Below, one piece after another: positions 22,112 through 32,996 of a stretch of DNA of 64,000 bases. The first letter of the stretch is position 1. The number at the start of each line of letters is the position of its first letter. The stretch is from Spirochaetales bacterium (GTDB lineage: Bacteria > Spirochaetota > Spirochaetia > Sphaerochaetales > Sphaerochaetaceae): the NCBI GenBank assembly GCA_012838895.1, contig DUOJ01000132.1, positions 1 to 64,000 on the forward strand, given 5' to 3'. The translations under genes and the position numbers were made by a program. A model generated the notes under the pieces. The model was not told the origin of the DNA. It saw only the letters and a program-made list of their open reading frames with translations, and ran no database searches.

Positions 22112-22750
22112 ATGAAAACAAAGGTCTTTTCAACAGCTGGTGAAGAGTTACGTAAAATTACCCTCAACGACGATGTTTTTAAGCGGGAAGTGAGTAATGG
22201 TTCGATTTACCATGCGGTAAATAACGAGCTAGCTAATCGCAGGGTTGGTACTGCTTCAACTAAAACACGTGGTGAAGTCAACTATAGTAACGCTAAGCCT
22301 TACCGTCAGAAAGGGACAGGAAATGCCCGTGCTGGTGACAAAAAGTCGCCTATCTGGGTTGGTGGGGGAACTATTTTTGGTCCCAAACCACGCGATTACA
22401 GTTACGCCCTCCCCAAGAAGGTGAAGCGTTTAGCAATGAAATCGTTGCTCTCCCTCTCCGTTGAGGAGGAGAGATTGACAATTGTCGAAGACTTCACAAT
22501 CGAGAGTGGTAAGACAAAAGAGTTGGCAGCAATTTTGCAAAACTTCGTTAAGGAGAATAAAAGAACTCTCCTTATCTTGAAGGATGATGATGAGATGTTG
22601 CGCCGTGCAGCCCGCAATATCCCCTACCTACAGGTACAGTCGTACAATCGACTCTCTGCTAAAGAGTTGTTGTATGGAAGGGTGATATTAATGCTTGAGG
22701 GTGCCGCCAATAATCTCAACGAGTTTTATAGCGATAAGCAAGGGGTCTGA
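22112..22750 (+). CDS. rplD: 50S ribosomal protein L4
   Basis: TKTRGEVNYSNAKPYRQKGTGNARAGDKKSPIWVGGGTIFGPKPRDYSY. Confidence 0.97.
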   Translation: MKTKVFSTAGEELRKITLNDDVFKREVSNGSIYHAVNNELANRRVGTASTKTRGEVNYSNAKPYRQKGTGNARAGDKKSPIWVGGGTIFGPKPRDYSYALPKKVKRLAMKSLLSLSVEEERLTIVEDFTIESGKTKELAAILQNFVKENKRTLLILKDDDEMLRRAARNIPYLQVQSYNRLSAKELLYGRVILMLEGAANNLNEFYSDKQGV

Positions 22751-22751
22751 T

Positions 22752-23054
22752 GTGAGAGCTGATCAAATTATCATACAACCCGTTTTGACAGAGAAGTCAA
22801 ACTTGGCGCGCGAGATGGATTATAAGAGGTACACTTTTAAGGTCCATCCCAAAGCCAATAAGTTTGAGATTATGGCAGCTATTAAAGAGCTGTTTGCGGT
22901 GACACCTATTAAGTGCAACATTGTCTCTGTGAAGGGGAAAACAAGGCATACCCGCAGCCGGGGTGGCTACATTGTTGGTACTACCGGAGATTGGAAGAAG
23001 GCCATTGTGACCCTCTCCAAGGGCGATTCTATTCAGGCAATTGAAGGAGTGTAG
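22752..23054 (+). CDS. rplW: 50S ribosomal protein L23 (GTG start)
   Basis: [40 protein letters not shown]; listed ORF start 22695 lies inside rplD. Confidence 0.94.
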   Translation: MRADQIIIQPVLTEKSNLAREMDYKRYTFKVHPKANKFEIMAAIKELFAVTPIKCNIVSVKGKTRHTRSRGGYIVGTTGDWKKAIVTLSKGDSIQAIEGV

Positions 23055-23055
23055 T

Positions 23056-23880
23056 ATGGCATTAAAGAAGTATAAACCACATACTCCTGGCCTTCGCCAG
23101 AAGACAACCTTGGTTTTTGACGAAATTACCCACCATGGTAGCGAAAAGTCACTCACCACTAAACTCTCAAAGAATGGTGGACGTGATACCAAGGGGAGAA
23201 TTAGTGTTAGACGACGTGGTGGCGGTCACAAACGGGCCTACCGTATTATCGACTTCAGACGCGATAAGATTGGGATTCCCGGAACTGTTAAGACAATCGA
23301 GTACGACCCCAACCGCAGTGCTAACATTGCCCTAATTTTCTACGCCGATGGAGAGAAGCGCTACATCTTAGCTCCCAAGGGGATTGAGGTGGGTGCCAAA
23401 GTGATGAGTGGCCCTGAAGCTCCTCTCGAAATTGGTAACGCACTTCCTCTTAAAAGTATCCCCCAGGGCTTAACGATTCACAACGTTGAGTTGCAGCTCG
23501 GTAAGGGTGGACAACTGGTAAGGAGCGCCGGAACGGGAGCCACTATTGTGGCTAAAGAGGGGGACTACGTGACCCTTCGTCTCCCCTCGGGTGAGACACG
23601 CATGGTTTTTGGTGAGTGTTACGCAACCCTCGGATCCTTAGGGAATGAGGACCACATGAACGTTACTTTGGGTAAAGCAGGCCGGTCGAGATGGCTCGGT
23701 CGTCGTCCAAAGGTGCGTGGTGTAGCGATGAACCCAATCGATCACCCACACGGTGGTGGAGAGGGGAAGACCTCTTCAGGTCGTCACCCGGTTACCCCAT
23801 GGGGGCAACCTACCAAGGGGCATAAGACACGTAAGAAGAGTAAGCCTTCGAGTAACTTCATTGTTAAGAAGCGCGGTTAG
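23056..23880 (+). CDS. rplB: 50S ribosomal protein L2
   Basis: [55 protein letters not shown]. Confidence 0.99.
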   Translation: MALKKYKPHTPGLRQKTTLVFDEITHHGSEKSLTTKLSKNGGRDTKGRISVRRRGGGHKRAYRIIDFRRDKIGIPGTVKTIEYDPNRSANIALIFYADGEKRYILAPKGIEVGAKVMSGPEAPLEIGNALPLKSIPQGLTIHNVELQLGKGGQLVRSAGTGATIVAKEGDYVTLRLPSGETRMVFGECYATLGSLGNEDHMNVTLGKAGRSRWLGRRPKVRGVAMNPIDHPHGGGEGKTSSGRHPVTPWGQPTKGHKTRKKSKPSSNFIVKKRG

Positions 23881-23891
23881 GAGAAGAGAAA

Positions 23892-24170
23892 GTGGCTAGA
23901 TCAATTAAAAAAGGTCCTTTTATCGAGAAGAAACTTTATAAGAGGATTTTGGATGCTAACAAAGCGGGGCAAAAGCCGATGGTTAAGACATACTCGCGCA
24001 CCTCAACGATTATCCCGGAGATGGTTGGTCATACTATTTCGGTCTACAACGGGAAGACTTGGGTGCCTGTTTTCGTAACTGAAAACTTAGTTGGACATAA
24101 ACTTGGTGAGTTCGCTCCAACGCGGATTTTCCGTGGGCATGCCGCTTCAGATAAGAAGGCGAGAAGGTAG
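23892..24170 (+). CDS. rpsS: 30S ribosomal protein S19
   Basis: [58 protein letters not shown]. Confidence 0.98.
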   Translation: MARSIKKGPFIEKKLYKRILDANKAGQKPMVKTYSRTSTIIPEMVGHTISVYNGKTWVPVFVTENLVGHKLGEFAPTRIFRGHAASDKKARR

Positions 24171-24182
24171 TAGGTGTTGAAG

Positions 24183-24539
24183 ATGGAAGTGAAGAAAGGT
24201 TTTAAAGCTAGTGCAAAATATTTGCAAGTTTCCCCCATCAAGGTGCGCCCCGTGGCCAACTTGGTGAGAAGCAAACCATATATCGAGGCAATAGCTATTT
24301 TAGATGCGATGCCGCAAAAAGGGGCTGACCTGATTAAAAAGGTGGTCCAATCGGCAGCTGCCAACGCCATGAGCCAAAACAGGCGACTCGACGAAGAGCA
24401 ACTCTATATTGCCCAGCTCTATGTTGATGAGGGTCCCCGTTTGAAGAGGGTTTGGCCGCGTTCACACGGACGTCGCGATATTCTCTTAAAGAGGCAGTGT
24501 CACATCACTGTTGTTCTAGATGAAAAGGTGGAGAAGTAA
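24183..24539 (+). CDS. rplV: 50S ribosomal protein L22
   Basis: KYLQVSPIKVRPVANLVRSK..VDEGPRLKRVWPRSHGRRDILLKRQCHITVVL; start 24174 also possible. Confidence 0.95.
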   Translation: MEVKKGFKASAKYLQVSPIKVRPVANLVRSKPYIEAIAILDAMPQKGADLIKKVVQSAAANAMSQNRRLDEEQLYIAQLYVDEGPRLKRVWPRSHGRRDILLKRQCHITVVLDEKVEK

Positions 24540-25252
24540 TGGGTCAGAAAGTTAATCCAATCGGGCTTCGTTTGGGAGTCAATAAAACTTGGAAATCTAA
24601 ATGGTATGTTGATCCTCGAGAATATGCTGAGACACTCCATGAGGATTTGGAATTGCGTAAAGTTCTCCTTAGTTGCCCTGAAGTTCAGGGAGCTGAGATT
24701 TCCGATGTTGAAATTGTACGCAAACCGCAAAGGGTCTCTTTGACCATCTCTACTAGCCGTCCTGGAATCATCATCGGTTCTAAGGGGGCCAACGTTGAGA
24801 AACTAGGTGCTAGACTGCAAGCCATTACCGACAAGAAGGTGCAGATCAAAATTAAAGAGATCAAAAAGCCTGAAGCCGATGCACAACTAGTTGCTGCCAA
24901 CATTGCTCGCCAACTTTCGGGGCGTATTAGCCACCGTCGTGCCATGAAGATGGCCATTACTAAGGCGATGCAAGCTGGCGCTCAAGGGATTAAAATTAAG
25001 GTTTCGGGTCGCTTAGGCGGCAAAGAAATTGCCGGTTCAGAGTGGTTGAGAGATGGGAGAATTCCCCTCCACACCCTCCGTAGCGATATCGATTACGGGT
25101 TTGCTCAAGCTGAGACCACCTTTGGAATCATTGGGGTAAAAGTTTGGGTCTACAACGGCGAGATTTTAGAGAAATCGAAAAAAGACGACGCAGGTCTCCT
25201 AGTGAAGAAATCTCCTAGGGAGAGGCTAGAGTCGACAGAGACGAGGAGTTAG
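24539..25252 (+). CDS. rpsC: 30S ribosomal protein S3
   Basis: MGQKVNPIGLRLGVNKTWKSKWYVD..GIIIGSKGANVEKL. Confidence 0.98.
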   Translation: MGQKVNPIGLRLGVNKTWKSKWYVDPREYAETLHEDLELRKVLLSCPEVQGAEISDVEIVRKPQRVSLTISTSRPGIIIGSKGANVEKLGARLQAITDKKVQIKIKEIKKPEADAQLVAANIARQLSGRISHRRAMKMAITKAMQAGAQGIKIKVSGRLGGKEIAGSEWLRDGRIPLHTLRSDIDYGFAQAETTFGIIGVKVWVYNGEILEKSKKDDAGLLVKKSPRERLESTETRS

Positions 25253-25258
25253 TACATC

Positions 25259-25675
25259 ATGCTGAGTCCAAAGAGAGTCAAATATAGAAAGAGACAGCGG
25301 GGTAAAACCGATGGCGTCGCCACGCGAGGCAACTTCCTCGCTTTTGGTGAGTATGGATTGGTTGCTGAAGAGCCCAAGTGGATTACTAACCGTCAAATTG
25401 AGGCCGCCAGGGTGGCGATGACCCGTCACATTAAACGTGGTGGTAAGGTGTGGATTAGGATTTTCCCCCACATGCCTTATACGAAGAAACCTGCTGAGAC
25501 CCGTCAAGGTAAGGGGAAAGGAAACCCTGAAGGTTGGGTCGCTGTAGTAAAAACTGGAACTGTAATGTTTGAGATGGGAGGGGTCCAAGAGGACCTGGCT
25601 CGAGAGGCCTTGCGCCTTGCTGCTTCCAAGCTCCCCATTAAAACGAAGTTCATAATGAGAAGGGAAGTGGAGTAA
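25259..25675 (+). CDS. rplP: 50S ribosomal protein L16
   Basis: [46 protein letters not shown]. Confidence 0.98.
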   Translation: MLSPKRVKYRKRQRGKTDGVATRGNFLAFGEYGLVAEEPKWITNRQIEAARVAMTRHIKRGGKVWIRIFPHMPYTKKPAETRQGKGKGNPEGWVAVVKTGTVMFEMGGVQEDLAREALRLAASKLPIKTKFIMRREVE

Positions 25676-25678
25676 GTT

Positions 25679-25885
25679 ATGAAAAACTCATACGCTGAGA
25701 TGACCTATGCAGAACTAGTAGCCAAGCGCGATGATCTTCGCCGAGAGGCCTTAAACTTGCGAATGGCTAAGGTGTTGGGGCATGTTGAGAATCCGTTAGC
25801 AATTCGCACTACTCGTCGCGATATTGCCCGTCTAAACACCCTGATTCACGAGTATGCATTGGGCATACGTACGAAATCTAATTAA
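25679..25885 (+). CDS. rpmC: 50S ribosomal protein L29
   Basis: Position between rplP and rpsQ; L29 sequence NPLAIRTTRRDIARLNTLIHE. Confidence 0.93.
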   Translation: MKNSYAEMTYAELVAKRDDLRREALNLRMAKVLGHVENPLAIRTTRRDIARLNTLIHEYALGIRTKSN

Positions 25886-25901
25886 GTGAGGTTTGCATCT
25901 A

Positions 25902-26153
25902 ATGGAAACTAATAAAAAAAGATTCACCGGTTTGGTGGTAAGCGACAAGATGGATAAAACCATTGTTGTAGCGATTTCTGAAAGAAGATTGCACCCTCTT
26001 TATAAGAAGTATGTGGCTAAGACCAAGAAGGTTAAGGCACATGACGAAAGGAATGAGGCTAACATTGGCGATACAGTCAGAGTTGTGGAGTGTCGCCCCA
26101 TTAGCAAGGATAAGACCTGGCGCTTAGAGCAGATTATCCAAAGGGCGAAATAA
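25902..26153 (+). CDS. rpsQ: 30S ribosomal protein S17
   Basis: [42 protein letters not shown]. Confidence 0.96.
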   Translation: METNKKRFTGLVVSDKMDKTIVVAISERRLHPLYKKYVAKTKKVKAHDERNEANIGDTVRVVECRPISKDKTWRLEQIIQRAK

Positions 26154-26168
26154 GCGAGGAGCAACATC

Positions 26169-26537
26169 ATGGTACAGATGCAGTCATATTTAAATGTAGC
26201 CGACAATAGTGGTGCTAAACGAGTTCAGTGCATAAAAGTTTTGGGGGGAACCCACAGAACTAGTGCTGGAGTTGGCGATATTATCGTTGTTGCGGTAAAA
26301 GATGCACTCCCCAACGGCGCCATCAAAAAGGGTGATGTTCTAAGGGCAGTTATAGTGCGGACTAAGAAAGAATACCGAAGACCTGACGGTACCTATATCA
26401 GGTTCGATGACAACGCATGTGTCGTCATCGATGCCAACAATAACCCGCGCGGGAAACGTATTTTTGGGCCAGTCGCTCGTGAGTTACGAGAAGATGGGTA
26501 TGTAAAAATTGTTTCGCTAGCGCCGGAAGTGTTGTAG
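26169..26537 (+). CDS. rplN: 50S ribosomal protein L14
   Basis: [27 protein letters not shown]. Confidence 0.98.
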   Translation: MVQMQSYLNVADNSGAKRVQCIKVLGGTHRTSAGVGDIIVVAVKDALPNGAIKKGDVLRAVIVRTKKEYRRPDGTYIRFDDNACVVIDANNNPRGKRIFGPVARELREDGYVKIVSLAPEVL

Positions 26538-26547
26538 GAGTTGAAGG

Positions 26548-26853
26548 ATGAGACTGAAGAAAAATGACAACGTCAAAATCGTTGTCGGTAAGGACAAAGG
26601 CAAAACCGGTCGTATCTTGAAAATTGATCATGATAAACAACGCGTCATTGTTCAGGGTGTCAACTTGGTTAAGAAAACCATGCGTAAGCGCTCCGAGCAA
26701 GATCAAGGTGGAATCAAAGAGATTGAGGCTCCAATCCATGTTTCAAACGTAGCCTATCTTTTGAAGAGTGGTGATACTACCAGAATTGGTTACAAGTATG
26801 ACGATAAAGGGATTAAAGTTCGTTATGCCAAGAAAACCGGAGAAGTGATCTAA
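26548..26853 (+). CDS. rplX: 50S ribosomal protein L24
   Basis: [25 protein letters not shown]. Confidence 0.97.
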   Translation: MRLKKNDNVKIVVGKDKGKTGRILKIDHDKQRVIVQGVNLVKKTMRKRSEQDQGGIKEIEAPIHVSNVAYLLKSGDTTRIGYKYDDKGIKVRYAKKTGEVI

Positions 26854-27404
26854 TGGAAAAGATTGTACCTAATTTAAAGAAGAAGTACCAAGACGAGATT
26901 GCTGGTGAACTCTTCAAGGAGTTCAACTACACATCGAAGATGCAAATTCCTGCACTCGAGAAGATCTCTGTCAGCGTTGGGGTCGGTGAAGCGATTGTCA
27001 ACAAGAAATTGCTCGAATCTGCCATTAAAGAGTTGGAGCTAATTACTGGACAACACGTTGTTAAAACCAAAGCACGTAAATCTATTGCTAACTTTAAGGT
27101 TAGACAAGGTCAAGAAATTGGTGCATTTGTTACCCTACGCGGAGACAATATGTGGTTTTTCCTAGAGCGGCTGATTGGGGTTGCCCTGCCTAGAGTTAAA
27201 GACTTTAGGGGAGTCAATCCTAACGCTTTCGATGGAAATGGAAACTACTCTCTCGGAATCACCGAGCAGATTATTTTTCCCGAGATTGATTACGATAAAA
27301 TTGAGCGCGTCAGTGGCTTGAATATCGCAATCGTGACAACGGCCAAAACCGATGAGGAAGGTTATGCTTTGCTGAAGAAGCTCGGCATGCCTTTTGCGAA
27401 ATAG
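26853..27404 (+). CDS. rplE: 50S ribosomal protein L5
   Basis: L5 sequence; [35 protein letters not shown]. Confidence 0.98.
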   Translation: MEKIVPNLKKKYQDEIAGELFKEFNYTSKMQIPALEKISVSVGVGEAIVNKKLLESAIKELELITGQHVVKTKARKSIANFKVRQGQEIGAFVTLRGDNMWFFLERLIGVALPRVKDFRGVNPNAFDGNGNYSLGITEQIIFPEIDYDKIERVSGLNIAIVTTAKTDEEGYALLKKLGMPFAK

Positions 27405-27419
27405 GCAGGGTGAGAGAAG

Positions 27420-27605
27420 ATGGCAAAAAAATCGATGATTGTTAAGGCGAATAGAACACCAAAATACAGCACTAGGAAAGTAAATCGCTGTAAAGTATGT
27501 GGACGCCCTCGAGGTTACATGCGGAAGTTCCAAATGTGCAGGATTTGCTTTAGAAAACTTGCCAGTGAAGGACTTATTCCTGGCGTAACCAAATCGAGCT
27601 GGTAG
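27420..27605 (+). CDS. rpsN: 30S ribosomal protein S14 (zinc-binding type Z)
   Basis: 61 aa; [25 protein letters not shown], two CxxC motifs. Confidence 0.97.
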   Translation: MAKKSMIVKANRTPKYSTRKVNRCKVCGRPRGYMRKFQMCRICFRKLASEGLIPGVTKSSW

Positions 27606-27614
27606 GAGAGAAAC

Positions 27615-28016
27615 ATGGCTATAAGTGATCCTGTTGCTGATATGCTGACAAAAATCAGAAATGCTAGCATGGCGAAACATGAAAAAGTTGAAGTTACTAC
27701 ATCGAAGCTAAAGCTTCAGATTGTTAAAATTTTGAAGAACGAAGGGTACATTAAGAATTTTAAGAAAGTGGTCAACAAAAATGGGATTAACTCCATTCGG
27801 ATTTTCCTAAAATATGATGATGACCAAAACCCTGTTCTCCACGGAATAACCCGTATTTCGACCCCCGGAAGGCGTGTCTACTCGGGCTATCGCGATCTAC
27901 CCCGAGTCTACAACGGGTATGGTGTAGTTGTTGTGTCGACCTCCTCCGGTGTTATCACAGGGAAGAAGGCGCGCGAAAATAAGGTCGGTGGTGAACTGAT
28001 CTGTTCAATTTGGTAA
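27615..28016 (+). CDS. rpsH: 30S ribosomal protein S8
   Basis: [39 protein letters not shown]. Confidence 0.98.
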   Translation: MAISDPVADMLTKIRNASMAKHEKVEVTTSKLKLQIVKILKNEGYIKNFKKVVNKNGINSIRIFLKYDDDQNPVLHGITRISTPGRRVYSGYRDLPRVYNGYGVVVVSTSSGVITGKKARENKVGGELICSIW

Positions 28017-28027
28017 GGTGGTGAACT

Positions 28028-28573
28028 ATGTCTCGTATAGGTAAGTTGCCAATTGTTCTTCCAGAAGGAGTCTCCGTCAAAGTAAAAGACGGTGTAGTCT
28101 CTGTCGAGGGACCTAAAGGGAAACTGGTTCAAGATTATCGTCCTGAAGTCGAAATTAAGGTTTCGAAGGATAATACGGTGGTGGTTACTCGTACAGAAGA
28201 TACCAAAGCCGGCCGTAGTTTCCACGGACTTTATAGACAACTGGTTAGTAATATGGTGGAGGGAGTTTCGAAAGGGTTTTCGAAGAAGCTCTTAGTCAAC
28301 GGTGTTGGCTATAGGGTGGAGGTTAAGGGCGATATCTTAATCCTCAACCTCGGCTACTCAAACCCCATCGAGTATCTGATCCCTAGTGACGTCCAGATTG
28401 TTTGTGAAACCCCCAGCTCAATCCTCATTTCGGGGATTAGCAAAGAGAGGGTGGGACATCTGAGCGCCGAGATAAGGTCCTTGAGACCCCCAGAGCCCTA
28501 CAAAGGGAAGGGGATTAAGTACGAGGATGAGATAATTAGACGTAAGGTTGGAAAATCTGGCGGCGCCAAGTAG
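28028..28573 (+). CDS. rplF: 50S ribosomal protein L6
   Basis: MSRIGKLPIVLPEGVSVKV..RSLRPPEPYKGKGIKYEDE. Confidence 0.98.
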   Translation: MSRIGKLPIVLPEGVSVKVKDGVVSVEGPKGKLVQDYRPEVEIKVSKDNTVVVTRTEDTKAGRSFHGLYRQLVSNMVEGVSKGFSKKLLVNGVGYRVEVKGDILILNLGYSNPIEYLIPSDVQIVCETPSSILISGISKERVGHLSAEIRSLRPPEPYKGKGIKYEDEIIRRKVGKSGGAK

Positions 28574-28586
28574 GTAGGTTGAAGAT

Positions 28587-28946
28587 ATGAATAGGATTTT
28601 AAAAAGAAATAAGAGACGAGCCCGTCGTAAGGTTCATATTAGAAAGAGTATCTTCGGAACCGCGACTAAACCAAGAATGACTGTCTATCGGAGCAATCAT
28701 AGGATGTATGTCCAGGTGATTGACGACCGGGCCGGACACACATTGGTTTCGGCCAGCAGCATGGAGAAAGAGTTGCGGGACCTCAAGAACAATGTAGAAG
28801 ATGCGACCAAACTTGGAGAGGTTGTTGGAAAAAGACTCCTTGAAAAGCAGATCGATAGTGTTGTTTTCGACCGTAACGGATACCTCTTCCACGGTGTTGT
28901 GAAGGGTATTGCCGAAGGTGCCAGAAAGGCCGGAGTCAAATTCTAG
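28587..28946 (+). CDS. rplR: 50S ribosomal protein L18
   Basis: L18 sequence; FDRNGYLFHGVVKGIAEGARKAGVKF. Confidence 0.97.
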   Translation: MNRILKRNKRRARRKVHIRKSIFGTATKPRMTVYRSNHRMYVQVIDDRAGHTLVSASSMEKELRDLKNNVEDATKLGEVVGKRLLEKQIDSVVFDRNGYLFHGVVKGIAEGARKAGVKF

Positions 28947-28952
28947 GGGGAT

Positions 28953-29459
28953 ATGGTGGATAGGTCAGATAGAAATAAAGGGAACGAATTAGTTGAAAAG
29001 TTGGTCAAACTTAACCGTGTCTCCAAGGTTGTTAAGGGTGGACGACGTTTCTCCTTCTCAGCTCTAGTTGTCGTTGGTGATCAAAACGGCAAAGTTGGCT
29101 ACGGGACCGGTAAGGCTAACGATATTACCGAGGCGATTCGCAAGGCTGTTGACAAGGCCAAAGAGTCGATGGTTGCCATCCCAATGGTTAAAGACACCAT
29201 TCCCCACGAGATTTTAGGTAATTTCAAAGGAGCTAGCGTCTTGCTTAGACCAGCTGTCCCTGGTACCGGAGTAATCGCCGGTGGTTCAGTGCGCCACGTT
29301 ATGGATGCCTGTGGAATCAAGGACGTCTTAAGCAAATCGCTCGGCTCAAAGAATGCTGTCAACACCGTTAAAGCAACTTTCGTTGCCTTAGAGAGCCTGT
29401 TTGATGCCAAAGAGTTAGCTAAGTCGAGGGGCAAATCCCTCAAAGAGATGTGGGGGTAA
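28953..29459 (+). CDS. rpsE: 30S ribosomal protein S5
   Basis: [43 protein letters not shown]. Confidence 0.98.
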   Translation: MVDRSDRNKGNELVEKLVKLNRVSKVVKGGRRFSFSALVVVGDQNGKVGYGTGKANDITEAIRKAVDKAKESMVAIPMVKDTIPHEILGNFKGASVLLRPAVPGTGVIAGGSVRHVMDACGIKDVLSKSLGSKNAVNTVKATFVALESLFDAKELAKSRGKSLKEMWG

Positions 29460-29462
29460 TCT

Positions 29463-29666
29463 ATGGCAGCTAAGAAGAAGAGTGAAAATAAGAAAGTTAA
29501 GGTTACTCTAGTCAGGAGTGTTATTGGCTCTCTCCCCAAACAGCGGAAGACTGTCAAAGCCCTAGGACTAGGGAAGATTAATAGTTCGATTGAGCACGAA
29601 GCTACCCCGCAAATCCTTGGGATGGTACGTGTAGTCAACCACCTGGTTAAAGTCGAGGAGTTGTAA
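29463..29666 (+). CDS. rpmD: 50S ribosomal protein L30
   Basis: VKVTLVRSVIGSLPKQRKTVKALGLGKINSSIEHEATPQILGMVRVVNHLVKVEE. Confidence 0.96.
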   Translation: MAAKKKSENKKVKVTLVRSVIGSLPKQRKTVKALGLGKINSSIEHEATPQILGMVRVVNHLVKVEEL

Positions 29667-29667
29667 A

Positions 29668-30099
29668 ATGGGACGAATTAAGGCACCAGTTGGTGCTAAT
29701 AAAAAGAAGACGATTGTAGGTCGTGGTGTTGGCTCAAAGGGGCGCACCTCAGGCCGTGGTGATAAAGGACAAAACTCCCGTACTAGTGGTGGGGTGAGAC
29801 CCGGTTTCGAGGGGGGGCAAATGCCTCTCTATCGTCGGATTGCCCGTCGTGGATTCTCCAACTACCCGTTTAAAGAGGAGTTTGAAGTTGTCTCCTTGGA
29901 TGCTGTTTCTAAAAAATTTGAGGATGGAGAGGTTGTCTCATTAGCAACTCTCAAGGAGAGATCGCTCGTTAAAGGGGTCGAGAGCCAGGCAAAAGTTCTT
30001 GCCAATGGGGAGCTGACCAAGAAGGTGGTCTTTGAAGGCCTCAAAATCTCTGCAGCCGCCGTTAAAAAGATTGAAGCTGCAGGCGGCGAAATTAGATAG
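29668..30099 (+). CDS. rplO: 50S ribosomal protein L15
   Basis: GRGVGSKGRTSGRGDKGQNSRTSGGVRPGFEGGQMPLYRRIARRGFSN. Confidence 0.97.
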   Translation: MGRIKAPVGANKKKTIVGRGVGSKGRTSGRGDKGQNSRTSGGVRPGFEGGQMPLYRRIARRGFSNYPFKEEFEVVSLDAVSKKFEDGEVVSLATLKERSLVKGVESQAKVLANGELTKKVVFEGLKISAAAVKKIEAAGGEIR

Positions 30100-30111
30100 A
30101 AGAGGATCGTA

Positions 30112-31431
30112 ATGTCTAACACCCTAGTAAACATGTTTAAAATTGAAGAGCTTAGGAAGAGGATCCTCTGGACCGGCATATTTTTAGTGATCTTCCGACT
30201 AGGGGCTTTCATCCCAATCCCTGGAATTGACCCTGAAGTCTTGAAACTCTATTTCATGGCACAAAGCAACTCCACTACCATTGGGCTGACCGAATACTTA
30301 AACTTCTTTGCTGGTGGAGCCTTCTCAAACTTCTCCCTCTTTATGTTGGGAATAATGCCCTACATCTCAACTCAGATTATCTTACAGTTGTTGATGTTGG
30401 TTATCCCCAGCTTGAAGAAGTTGACTGAAGATGCTGCCGGAAGGAAAAAGATGCAACAGTACACTCGATTAGGGACCATCTTGGTTTGTCTAATCCAGTC
30501 GTATGTAGTGACGGTCTATGCTAAGAGCATCCCCGATGTTTTGACCATGAGTCTCCTTCCGTTTACCCTCATTGCGATGATGACGGTAACCACAGGTACC
30601 ATGTTCCTCGTCTGGTTGGGCGACCAAATCACCGAGAGGGGAATCGGGAACGGCATCTCACTCCTCATTTTTGCCGGTATTGTGGCTAGAATCCCCAGCG
30701 CTTTTGTGACCCTCTGGAAGAGTGTCCAGTCTGGGGCATTAAACCCAATTGTTGTTTTGATAGTATTTGCGATGTTTGTTCTGGTCGTTGCCCTAGTTGT
30801 CTACGAACAACGGGGACAACGTAAAATTCCAGTTCAATACGCTAAACGGGTTGTTGGCAGGAAGATGTATGGTTCACAAAACACCTACATCCCCTTTAAA
30901 ATCAACCCCTCAGGAGTTATTCCTGTTATATTTGCGTCAGCGCTCCTTTCGTTCCCATTGCAGATTGCCTCTTCTTTGGGACCCCAAGTGCGCTGGCTAC
31001 AAGCGGTTGCCAGATGGCTAAATCCGCAGGGTGCCCCCTATCTAATTATCTACACCGTGCTGATTATAGCGTTTGCTTTTTTCTATACGCAAGTGAGCTT
31101 GAATCCGATTGAGATTGCCAAGCAAATCAGAGAGAATGGTGGATCAGTACCTGGGGTGAGAACCGAGAAACTTGAAGAGTACCTCTCCAAAGTTTTAAAT
31201 CGGATTGTCCTCCCTGGTTCGTTATTCTTAGCCTTCATTGCGCTAATTCCCACCATTGTGCAGAAGTTATTCAACTTCCCCGCCTCGGTAGCTATGCTCC
31301 TCGGTGGAACCAGTTTGATCATCATGGTTGGGGTTGACCTCGACATGGTGAACCAGATTGAGGGAATTATGAAGATGCACCACCACGAAGGGCTCACTAG
31401 TCGCAGTAAGATTAAAGCTAGGAATTTATAG
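30112..31431 (+). CDS. secY: preprotein translocase subunit SecY
   Basis: IFRLGAFIPIPGID; GIGNGISLLIFAGIVARIPSA; ten-TM pattern. Confidence 0.98.
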   Translation: MSNTLVNMFKIEELRKRILWTGIFLVIFRLGAFIPIPGIDPEVLKLYFMAQSNSTTIGLTEYLNFFAGGAFSNFSLFMLGIMPYISTQIILQLLMLVIPSLKKLTEDAAGRKKMQQYTRLGTILVCLIQSYVVTVYAKSIPDVLTMSLLPFTLIAMMTVTTGTMFLVWLGDQITERGIGNGISLLIFAGIVARIPSAFVTLWKSVQSGALNPIVVLIVFAMFVLVVALVVYEQRGQRKIPVQYAKRVVGRKMYGSQNTYIPFKINPSGVIPVIFASALLSFPLQIASSLGPQVRWLQAVARWLNPQGAPYLIIYTVLIIAFAFFYTQVSLNPIEIAKQIRENGGSVPGVRTEKLEEYLSKVLNRIVLPGSLFLAFIALIPTIVQKLFNFPASVAMLLGGTSLIIMVGVDLDMVNQIEGIMKMHHHEGLTSRSKIKARNL

Positions 31432-31443
31432 GAGATAGTTGAA

Positions 31444-31557
31444 ATGAAAGTTAGAGCGAGTGTCAAACCGATGTGCGATAAGTGCAAGGTGATTAGACGG
31501 TCTGGAGTTGTTCGTGTAATTTGCGAGAACCCCAAACACAAGCAGAGACAGAAATAG
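31444..31557 (+). CDS. rpmJ: 50S ribosomal protein L36
   Basis: 37-aa ORF absent from supplied track: [37 protein letters not shown]. Confidence 0.96.
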   Translation: MKVRASVKPMCDKCKVIRRSGVVRVICENPKHKQRQK

Positions 31558-31570
31558 AGGAGGCCAGTTA

Positions 31571-31936
31571 ATGGCGAGAATTGCTGGTATTGATTTACCA
31601 AATAAAGCGGTAAAGATTTCATTAACTTATATCTACGGAATTGGTAGAACTTCTGCCCTCGAGATTTGCGAGAAGAGCAACATCAACCCCGATGAGAAGA
31701 TGAACAACCTTTCAGCGGAAGAGGTAAACGAGTTACGTAAACTGATTGAGAATGAGTACAAAGTTGAAGGGCGCCTGAGAACTGAAGTGGCACTCAACAT
31801 CAAGCGTCTCATGGATATTGGGTGTAACCGTGGACTACGTCACAGAAAAGGGCTTCCTGTTCGTGGGCAAAGGACTAAGACCAATGCCAGAACCCGTAAG
31901 GGTAGAAAAAAGACCGTAGCCGGTAAGAAGAAGTAA
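31571..31936 (+). CDS. rpsM: 30S ribosomal protein S13
   Basis: [49 protein letters not shown]. Confidence 0.98.
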   Translation: MARIAGIDLPNKAVKISLTYIYGIGRTSALEICEKSNINPDEKMNNLSAEEVNELRKLIENEYKVEGRLRTEVALNIKRLMDIGCNRGLRHRKGLPVRGQRTKTNARTRKGRKKTVAGKKK

Positions 31937-31947
31937 GGAGATTTGAA

Positions 31948-32325
31948 GTGGCTAAAGCAAAACGCAGAGTCAAGAAAACAGTTTACGAAGGTAATGTCTA
32001 CATCCAGGCTACGTTCAATAACACTATTGTTACTATTACCGATTTGAACGGCAATGCACTCTCCTGGGCAAGTGCCGGAGGATTAGGTTTTAGAGGGGCG
32101 AAGAAGTCGACCCCCTATGCGGCCCAGACTGCCGCCGAAACCGCTGCCAAGAAGGCACTCGATTTTGGCCTTCGCGAGGTGCACGTCTATGTTAAGGGGC
32201 CCGGAGTAGGTCGTGAGTCGGCCATTAGGACATTGGGGGGCTTAGGACTTCAAGTTAAGAGTATTCGAGACGTCACTCCCATTCCTCACAATGGTTGCCG
32301 TCCCCGCAAGACCAGAAGAGTCTAA
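31948..32325 (+). CDS. rpsK: 30S ribosomal protein S11
   Basis: [41 protein letters not shown]. Confidence 0.98.
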   Translation: MAKAKRRVKKTVYEGNVYIQATFNNTIVTITDLNGNALSWASAGGLGFRGAKKSTPYAAQTAAETAAKKALDFGLREVHVYVKGPGVGRESAIRTLGGLGLQVKSIRDVTPIPHNGCRPRKTRRV

Positions 32326-32342
32326 TAAGGAGTAGATGAGAA

Positions 32343-32987
32343 ATGGCTAGATATACTGGACCAAAATGTAGGTACTGCCGTACCGAGAAGACAAAGTTAT
32401 TCCTCAAAGGGGAGCGCTGTAACACCGCTAAGTGTCCCCTCTCAGTCGACAGGAAAAACATCAGTTCCCCCGGCAAAGATCCCCGTGCCCGTTCACGGAA
32501 GATGACCGACTACGGTCTTCAACTCAGGGAGAAGCAGAAGCTGAAGAGGATTTATGGAATGCTCGAGAAGCAGTTCAAGCTCACCTTTAACGAAGCTGCC
32601 CGAATTCCTGGGAAGACTGGTGAAAACTTGATTACCCTCTTGGAGCAACGTCTCGATAACGTCGTCTTCAGGCTCCATTTCGCCTCCAGCCGCTCTCAAG
32701 CAGCTCAGTTGGTGAACCATGGTCACGTTTTTGTCAACGGAAAGCGGATTAATATCCCCTCCTATCGCCTCAAAGCGGGTGATGAAGTGGCTATTGGCCC
32801 CAGCGGTCTGAAGATGCTTATCATTAAGGAAAATTTAAAAGAGTTCTCAAAGTCGGGTGTTAACCCCTGGCTCTCCCTCGATGTCGATAATATGAAAGGG
32901 AAGTTTTTAGCTGCTCCTAGAAGATCGGATGTGACTGAAGTCGCCGATATCAAAGAGCAACTAATAGTTGAGCTCTATTCTCGTTAA
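32343..32987 (+). CDS. rpsD: 30S ribosomal protein S4 (Cys-containing N-terminus)
   Basis: MARYTGPKCRYCRTEKTKLFLKGERCNTAKCPLS..LEQRLDNVVFRLHFASSRSQAAQLVNHGHVFVNGK. Confidence 0.98.
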   Translation: MARYTGPKCRYCRTEKTKLFLKGERCNTAKCPLSVDRKNISSPGKDPRARSRKMTDYGLQLREKQKLKRIYGMLEKQFKLTFNEAARIPGKTGENLITLLEQRLDNVVFRLHFASSRSQAAQLVNHGHVFVNGKRINIPSYRLKAGDEVAIGPSGLKMLIIKENLKEFSKSGVNPWLSLDVDNMKGKFLAAPRRSDVTEVADIKEQLIVELYSR

Positions 32988-32996
32988 GGAGTAAAC